A stretch of 64,000 bases of DNA from an uncultured Chlorobiaceae bacterium (lineage in GTDB: Bacteria; Bacteroidota; Chlorobiia; Chlorobiales; Chlorobiaceae), in NCBI GenBank assembly GCA_903851385.1, contig CAINOC010000081.1, forward strand, positions 1 to 64,000, written 5' to 3'. This document shows, piece by piece, positions 59,225-64,000 of the stretch (the first letter of the stretch is position 1; the number at the start of each line of letters is the position of its first letter). A program made the translations under genes and the position numbers. The notes beneath the pieces were generated by a model. It was not told where the DNA came from. It did not search any database and saw only the letters and a list, made by a program, of their open reading frames with translations.

Positions 59225-60157
59225 TCAAGAGCAGGAATACGCTGGCTCTTTTGTGGCGAGATCCATTTTTCGGAGTTCAAATCTGGTGTTTTCGAGATCG
59301 AAGGTGAATTTCGGGTTGTCGTGAAAAATTACCTGTTTCTTGTCGAATCGAACTTTCATGGGGATGCTCACCTTACGCTCATCGCCACAGACGTTGTTTT
59401 TAACACCGGGATGGAACAGTTCGGCGTTTTCTTTATCGACGGTGACGTGCACTGCATGGTCGACGGTACTGAGCGCTTCAATAGAACCATCTTCAGAGAG
59501 CTGGACAGAGTTGATGTCGCCATGTATGCCGTTCGGCTCATTATCCCAGGAGGTTATGACGCCTATCGGGGTGGAAATATCTATTTTTTTCTGAGGCTCA
59601 AACGAGCGGATTGCGCCTGATTCATAAAAAGCAAGACCTGTCCGTACGATTATCTCACCCATTGGGGTTGGTACCGTAAGGGTCTGTCCTGGCCAGAGAG
59701 TTACACTTTTCAGAGCACCGCTTTCGTAAAACTGCAGACCGATGAGCTTGGCGGTCAAGGCTCCCAGCGGTGAATTGAAGGTAATATCCTCGGCCAGGGC
59801 GAATTCGTTCTTCCACGACCAGAAGCCACTCAGTTTACCGTCGAGCGAAAATATTCTTTTGATGCTGCCATTTTTATGAAAGGTAACCAGTTCAGCGGGA
59901 ATGCTGCCCACCGGTGTTTCAAGGAGGGTTTGCGATTGCAGCGCAATGGATTTCAAGGAACCGTCCTTGTAGAAATACATTGGCTTGACAGTGCGTCTTC
60001 CCATGTCTTCGGCTTCATATTGTGGAACAAGAGTGCCATAAGGGGTGTTGAGGCTGTTTGGTTCAGTTACAAGACAGCCATCCATTTTACCGTTCGAAAA
60101 GAGGCTGCGGAACTCCACTCCTGAAAGGTCGCCGTATATTGTGCTGACAGTAGTCAT
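59225..60157 (-). CDS. repeat-containing conserved protein (YwqK/MORN-like)
   Basis: The 310-residue protein consists of repeated units with a pattern FYKDGSLKSIALQSQTLLET followed by PxGxIPAELVTFHKNGSIKR; at least four are visible (near residues 60, 92, 145, 175). It has no signal peptide or membrane segment. The repeats resemble the antitoxin-like YwqK/MORN-type repeat proteins, where strands with a central FxxG motif stack. No function is assigned. It is a single gene ending in the repeat-rich intergenic region. Confidence 0.7.
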   Translation of the reverse strand: MTTVSTIYGDLSGVEFRSLFSNGKMDGCLVTEPNSLNTPYGTLVPQYEAEDMGRRTVKPMYFYKDGSLKSIALQSQTLLETPVGSIPAELVTFHKNGSIKRIFSLDGKLSGFWSWKNEFALAEDITFNSPLGALTAKLIGLQFYESGALKSVTLWPGQTLTVPTPMGEIIVRTGLAFYESGAIRSFEPQKKIDISTPIGVITSWDNEPNGIHGDINSVQLSEDGSIEALSTVDHAVHVTVDKENAELFHPGVKNNVCGDERKVSIPMKVRFDKKQVIFHDNPKFTFDLENTRFELRKMDLATKEPAYSCS

Positions 60158-60346
60158 GATTATTGCGGTTTAATGTGCGTTGTATAAGCCTTTCTCCATA
60201 TATCATTGCAATAACCGTGCCGATAAAAATTATCCTATTTTAAGCGATTTTAAAATAATTAGTTAGTTGATAATGACTTCTGATGTTTCTTTACGGAATA
60301 GGCACAAATTGGTGGGAACCAGAGGGAGAGCTACATTATGGTAGGA

Positions 60347-60380
60347 AAAAGCCACAGGGTCATTTGAGACCCTGTGGTAG
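60347..60380 (-). terminator. intrinsic terminator downstream of the DinB-like gene
   Basis: The stem CCACAGGGTC/GACCCTGTGG with a 6-base loop is followed on the minus strand by GCTTTTTCC. It ends the DinB-like transcript. Confidence 0.8.
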
Positions 60381-60393
60381 AAGGAGAATACTC

Positions 60394-60918
60394 TTATTTG
60401 CCGTAGAGATGCATAGTATTGACTGGCTTTCCCTGCAGTTTCAGGTAGTAGAAGAGCTGTGCCTTGTGCTGATTAAAATGATCAATCATGCCGAGCAGGC
60501 GTTTTCCAAGGTTGACCGGTGTCGGGTCCCACGGTGCCGAAACCTGCTTTGTGGAAAGATCTTCTTCGCTGCACTGGGTTAAAGAGTCCAGAGCGGTCTT
60601 TCGATCAGTCGCAAGCAAGGCAAGCGCTTCATCAATAGTGGTTACAGTTTGAAGCTTCTCGGCAGGAGGAGGCATTGATGCAGCTTTTTTGTCATTCATA
60701 TCACTGTGTGCAGGCATCGCCCACTGGCCGGTAGTAAACCCTTTTATTGGCATTCCGCAGGATTGGCTGAGGTGGAAGAGCAATTGCCCGGTTGTCATCC
60801 AGTTATTGGTTGCCGATGGTTTCCATGAAAGATCTTTTTCGTCAAGAAGCTTTACAAGGCGTTCTGTGACGGTAAAAGTTTCATTGATTTGTTGTTGTAA
60901 CAGTTCATGCCAATTCAT
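60394..60918 (-). CDS. DinB-superfamily protein
   Basis: The 174-residue protein is a four-helix bundle of the DinB/YfiT type: LVKLLDEKDLSWKPSATNNW, TTGQLLFHLSQSCGMPIKGF with a His at the usual first metal position, and LGMIDHFNQHKAQLFYYLKL with two more His of the metal triad. Family members are metal-dependent transferases or have unknown function, including some bacillithiol-related enzymes. The gene is transcribed alone or with the coiled-coil gene upstream. Confidence 0.8.
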   Translation of the reverse strand: MNWHELLQQQINETFTVTERLVKLLDEKDLSWKPSATNNWMTTGQLLFHLSQSCGMPIKGFTTGQWAMPAHSDMNDKKAASMPPPAEKLQTVTTIDEALALLATDRKTALDSLTQCSEEDLSTKQVSAPWDPTPVNLGKRLLGMIDHFNQHKAQLFYYLKLQGKPVNTMHLYGK

Positions 60919-60969
60919 GTTCAGTGATGTTAAATGTTTTTATAACAGAAAGGTGCGGTTCGGACTCTC

Positions 60970-61242
60970 TTATTTGAATTTTGCTTTTGCTTTTCTGAAT
61001 GCTTTTTTCAGATCGTTCATAGCCATTTCGGCACCATATTTTACTTCATGCCAGGCATCCTCACTGCTGTGCATGAGATCTGTTGTTTTCTCTGAGGCAT
61101 GCTCCCGCTGTTTTTTCAGCTCCTCGATGCGTTGCTGAAGGTTTTTTGTGATTTTTTCAGCTTGTTTCTCGAGCTTGGCTATATCCCTGTCCCACGTTCT
61201 GAGCGTTCGGCTGAAGTTGTCGATGTATGTTTTCCGGTTCAT
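60970..61242 (-). CDS. small coiled-coil protein
   Basis: The 90-residue protein is almost entirely helical with heptad-like repeats (AKLEKQAEKITKNLQQRIEE, then KKQREHASEKTTDL) and a C-terminal basic end (KKAFRKAKAKFK). It has no signal peptide. Similar short coiled-coil proteins are common near stress genes in other bacteria; the role is unknown. It is 50 bp upstream of the DinB-like gene and may share its transcript. Confidence 0.75.
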   Translation of the reverse strand: MNRKTYIDNFSRTLRTWDRDIAKLEKQAEKITKNLQQRIEELKKQREHASEKTTDLMHSSEDAWHEVKYGAEMAMNDLKKAFRKAKAKFK

Positions 61243-61516
61243 GGTGCATCCTTGTTATTGTGTTTGCTCATGAGTTAGTCACAAACTTCAGAAAATAACA
61301 ACCGGCTTACTCCGTTATTTGTTCGTTTTTTTCTTACAAGCAGAAGAGAAGGGGGATTTGCTTTTTTCTCAGGAATAAGGGAAAGCAAGAGAGCACCGGT
61401 GCTCATCGGGCTTTCTATTTCAATTCCTTTCTCATTCTTGGCTTTTGGAAACTACTCAAGTAAAACGCTATATTTTGTTTGCGTTACGAGAGTCTTGTCA
61501 ACCAAACGGAGGTTGT

Positions 61517-61912
61517 ATGATGTTTAAGGTAGCTGTTATCACAGCAGTGATGGCTTTCTCAGTGATAAGCGGTTCAGTTGGAGGCGTTGAGGCCCGAGCT
61601 GAAGGAACGAAAAATTCAGCATTGCAAATATCATCTTCAGGAACTGCTGGCGGTTGGACTGATTATAATACATCAATTACTAAAGAGGCTAAAAGTGTAT
61701 TTGAAGAAGCGTTAAAAGGCATGGTAGGAGTATCATACACTCCTTTAGCTTATGCGACTCAGGTTGTTGCAGGAACCAATTACCAGTTCTTTTGTAATTC
61801 AAAAGTTGTTTCTCCCGGAGCTTCTAATCACCCTGTTATTATCCATATTTTTGCACCGCTACCAAGACAAGGCAAACCGCACATCACTGCAATAAATCAG
61901 ATCACACAATAA
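61517..61912 (+). CDS. secreted cystatin-like protein
   Basis: From ATG 61517 (after CGGAGG) the 131-residue precursor has a signal peptide (FKVAVITAVMAFSVISGSVG, cleavage near ARA). The mature part contains SYTPLAYATQVVAGTNYQFF, with QVVAGTN matching the cystatin QxVxG motif, and HPVIIHIFAPLPRQGKPHIT as the following strand-loop region. Cystatins inhibit papain- and legumain-type cysteine proteases. The longer frame from 61445 adds residues that do not fit a signal peptide. A clan-CD protease is encoded 5 kb upstream, though a link is only a guess. Confidence 0.75.
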   Translation: MMFKVAVITAVMAFSVISGSVGGVEARAEGTKNSALQISSSGTAGGWTDYNTSITKEAKSVFEEALKGMVGVSYTPLAYATQVVAGTNYQFFCNSKVVSPGASNHPVIIHIFAPLPRQGKPHITAINQITQ

Positions 61913-61944
61913 ATTATGAAGACATCGTTTTTAAAATTGTTTAA

Positions 61945-62142
61945 ATGGTAAAAGTATCGATTTTAGATCTTAAAGTCATGGTTGTTTCCCAGCGGGACAA
62001 AATGCGAGAGTTATATAGCATTCACGGTTGTAATGATGAGGCAATTATTAGTCAATATGTAGTTGCTGAGAAGCAAGGGGAAGTGACGCGGAAATCCAAT
62101 AAGTATAACCTTCTCATGAGGAATATGCGACTCGATTATTGA
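61945..62142 (+). CDS. small protein, 65 residues
   Basis: The frame from ATG 61945 reads SILDLKVMVVSQRDKMRELY and ISQYVVAEKQGEVTRKSNKY. It is mostly polar with a helical look and ends in basic residues. No family is recognised and no clear ribosome site precedes it. It lies 32 bp after the cystatin-like gene, so co-transcription is possible. Confidence 0.4.
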   Translation: MVKVSILDLKVMVVSQRDKMRELYSIHGCNDEAIISQYVVAEKQGEVTRKSNKYNLLMRNMRLDY

Positions 62143-62170
62143 GTGATGGAAAGAAAAAAGGATGGCTTTA

Positions 62171-62212
62171 GTTTTGTTGGGGTTCAGGAATCACCCCAAC
62201 CTACATAGGGCG
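62171..62212. repeat. GTTGGGGT/ACCCCAAC hairpin repeat, copy B
   Basis: The same 8-bp stem (62176-62183 with 62193-62200) and loop as copy A at 50297, within a 35-bp shared block. It lies just after the small genes at 61.5-62.1 kb. Confidence 0.75.
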
Positions 62213-62251
62213 CCTTAAATAGAGGTACCCATTATATAGGAGCATAGTCAC

Positions 62252-62731
62252 TTACTTTTTGAACAAATATCTTGTGGTGATGGTCAGTTCAAGCTGTTTT
62301 GAGTTCAGGGTGAACACTGAATCGTTGAACTTGGGGCCGCCCATTCCGATTTTCGGGTTGGTAGATATGCCGCACCCTTCTTTGGGCATTCCGAGCCAGT
62401 TTTTGTCCATTTTGCCGTTACCGTTTTCATCGTGCAGGGTGCTTATAGCGTAGGTGCCGTAGGGAACGTTTTCGAAGACAAAGGTATCTTCAGTGCTGGT
62501 GACTTTTTTGATGAGTGTCGCATAGGAGATTTGAGGGGTATCGGGGAACCCTTTTTTAGACGCGTAAAGTGACGCACCAAGCATTCCATCAAGATTTCTC
62601 AGCTCTGTTACGTGAACAATAATTTTTCCGGTCTGGCTGGGGTCAACAGCTGCTTGAGTGGCATTTTCGGCCATAAGCGGGGCAGTAGCACCCAGAAAGA
62701 GTGTGAGAAGAAGTGCAATGAGTGTTTTCAT
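62252..62731 (-). CDS. DUF2141-domain exported protein
   Basis: The 159-residue protein (from ATG 62731) has a signal peptide (MKTLIALLLTLFLGATAPLM) and the DUF2141 domain: GKIIVHVTELRNLDGMLGAS, VPYGTYAISTLHDENGNGKM and LGMPKEGCGISTNPK. The DENGNGKMD segment is typical and may bind calcium. The family is periplasmic or extracellular with unknown function. It stands alone on the minus strand. Confidence 0.85.
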   Translation of the reverse strand: MKTLIALLLTLFLGATAPLMAENATQAAVDPSQTGKIIVHVTELRNLDGMLGASLYASKKGFPDTPQISYATLIKKVTSTEDTFVFENVPYGTYAISTLHDENGNGKMDKNWLGMPKEGCGISTNPKIGMGGPKFNDSVFTLNSKQLELTITTRYLFKK

Positions 62732-63033
62732 GGATGTGAACATGTGTTTTCGGTTTCTGAGATTGGCGTTACCATTTTTTTCTATTCAGGGTAACATTCG
62801 ATCAATATCGATATTACGAAATTCCCTTACAAGAGTTGGCATGAAGTTCCCACATGACAGCTTCCTGTCAGAATAGAATTTCAAGGTTACCCCTTCGTTA
62901 CGTATCTTGCTTTCTGGATAGTATCTATTGGGTTGTTACCGCTGCAGATTCTTTTCCTCACTTGTATCAACTCAGGGTGAACTATCAGTGTAACTTTCAA
63001 GATCCTCGCTAGCCAGGGGAGCTTATCACGAAA
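62732..63033. other. intergenic region between DUF2141 gene and polyprenyl synthase gene
   Basis: No gene supported. Promoters for the two divergent genes should lie here; none is clear. Confidence 0.4.
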
Positions 63034-64000
63034 ATGTCTGGGAAATTGGTGAATATCAAGGATGTTACGTTATCGGTAGCCGATGAAGTGGAGGTTTTTC
63101 AGCGCAAGTACAAAGAGGTGCTTCATGCTCAGAATACTCTGGTCGACAAGGTTACCCGCTATGTATTGCGGCAGCAGGGAAAACAGATTCGTCCGGTACT
63201 TGTCATGCTTTCTGCTAAAATTTGTGGAGGAGTGACAGAGTCCAGTTATCGTGCGGCAATCATGGTTGAGTTGTTGCATTCAGCCACCCTGATTCATGAT
63301 GATGTTGTGGACAGCGCTGAGATGAGGCGAGGTATCGCTTCGATTAATGCGTTGTGGAAAAATAAGATATCGGTGCTTATAGGAGATTATCTGCTTTCCA
63401 AGGGGCTGTTGTATTCGCTTGAATTTAAGGATTATGGCTTTTTACATATGGTTTCGGAAGCGGTACGCCGGATGAGTGAGGGAGAAATTCTTCAGATCCA
63501 GAAAACCCGCAGCCTTGATATTTCAGAAGAGGATTATTTGAGTGTCATTTCAGACAAGACGGCTTCGCTGATTTCTTCGGCTTGTGCAATGGGTGCGATG
63601 AGTGCCACAACTGATGAAGGTGATATTGCCTCTTTGAAACGTTATGGAGAGTATTTAGGCCTTGCTTTTCAGATCCGTGACGATACGCTTGATTACACGG
63701 GAGATTCAAAAAAAACCGGCAAGCAGATGGGTATTGATATAAAGGATAAGAAAATAACTCTTCCTCTCATTTATGCGCTCTCTCGTGCTTCAAGTTCCGA
63801 ACAGAAAGCCATTCGCTCAATTTTGAAAAGTTCGCGTAAACGTGCTGTGAAAAGTGGTGAGGTTATTGCCTTTGTTACCGGCAAGGGAGGGCTCGATTAT
63901 GCGACTCAGGTTGCAGAGGGTTTTGCAGAAAAAGCCGTTGCCTCTATTCTTCCGTTCCCTGATGGCTCCGCGAAAACTTCGTTGTTGCAGCTTGTTGATT
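63034..64000 (+). CDS. polyprenyl diphosphate synthase, 3' end outside the window
   Basis: This trans-prenyltransferase condenses isopentenyl diphosphate with allylic diphosphates to make long-chain prenyl diphosphates for quinones or other lipids. The frame is open from ATG 63034 to the window end (322 residues). It shows GKQIRPVLVMLSA, the first Asp-rich motif HSATLIHDDVVDSAEMRRG, and the second Asp-rich motif LAFQIRDDTLDYTGD. Only the last few residues should be missing. Chain length cannot be assigned with confidence. Confidence 0.93.
   Translation, partial: MSGKLVNIKDVTLSVADEVEVFQRKYKEVLHAQNTLVDKVTRYVLRQQGKQIRPVLVMLSAKICGGVTESSYRAAIMVELLHSATLIHDDVVDSAEMRRGIASINALWKNKISVLIGDYLLSKGLLYSLEFKDYGFLHMVSEAVRRMSEGEILQIQKTRSLDISEEDYLSVISDKTASLISSACAMGAMSATTDEGDIASLKRYGEYLGLAFQIRDDTLDYTGDSKKTGKQMGIDIKDKKITLPLIYALSRASSSEQKAIRSILKSSRKRAVKSGEVIAFVTGKGGLDYATQVAEGFAEKAVASILPFPDGSAKTSLLQLVD

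Overview
The window reads as chromosomal DNA of a green sulfur bacterium (family Chlorobiaceae, Chlorobium or Pelodictyon-like). This rests on gene content and style: an ArsA/Get3-type ATPase with a C-terminal extension, a TorF-like outer-membrane protein with an SSYVWRG motif, a large corrinoid locus, mid-GC coding sequence and weak Shine-Dalgarno signals. No photosynthesis gene lies in the window, so the assignment is an inference. No rRNA, tRNA, CRISPR array or intact insertion sequence was seen.

Region 1 (1-12 kb) mixes accessory and housekeeping DNA. A 114-bp structured repeat occurs twice; the second copy abuts the start codon of an Abi_2/HEPN abortive-infection gene and follows a truncated NYN-domain gene. 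An orphan HigA-type antitoxin comes next. Then come miaA, maf, a sodium:solute symporter, a PfkB kinase and a divergent GH13 protein on the minus strand. A second cassette (RHH antitoxin, PIN toxin, AbiEi/AbiEii) sits between a diverged copy of the first ~60 bp of truA and intact truA.

Region 2 (12-34 kb) is ordinary core metabolism: an MltD-like lytic transglycosylase, the ArsA-like ATPase, serA, a NhaD antiporter, DAHP synthase, a GNAT-like protein, an outer-membrane protein, an RsbW-like kinase, pgi, a PII protein with amt, purB, a CCA-adding-type enzyme, a Gfo/Idh oxidoreductase, an MFS exporter, a BtuF-like corrinoid-binding lipoprotein and a NUDIX hydrolase.

Region 3 (34.2-37.6 kb) is a gene graveyard. 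It holds remnants resembling a type III restriction subunit, Fic proteins and an ABC ATPase, short direct and inverted repeats, a frameshifted RelE/HigB-like toxin with its antitoxin, and an intact HicAB pair.

Region 4 (37.6-53 kb) is a corrinoid locus. A cobalamin riboswitch precedes btuB, followed by bluB, cobQ/cbiP, a cobD-type decarboxylase, cbiB, cobO, btuC, btuD (with an extra C-terminal domain) and a cbiR-like cobamide-remodelling gene; after a short interruption come cobU, cobT and cobS. Together these cover corrinoid uptake, remodelling, adenosylation, aminopropanol-arm and lower-ligand synthesis and nucleotide-loop assembly. A divergent NRAMP-family transporter, a 38-residue membrane peptide and a small exported protein sit in the interruption.

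Region 5 (53-64 kb) is accessory again. Its highlight is a two-gene unit at 54.3-56.7 kb: a small protein, and a 686-residue predicted clan-CD (caspase/legumain-like) cysteine protease whose N-terminal domain resembles the small protein and whose C-terminus is a six-repeat propeller-type lectin. A cystatin-like secreted protein is encoded 5 kb away. Other genes encode a membrane-anchored SET protein, an HI0933-family flavoprotein, a repeat protein, a DinB-like protein, a coiled-coil protein, a DUF2141 protein and, running off the right edge, a polyprenyl diphosphate synthase.
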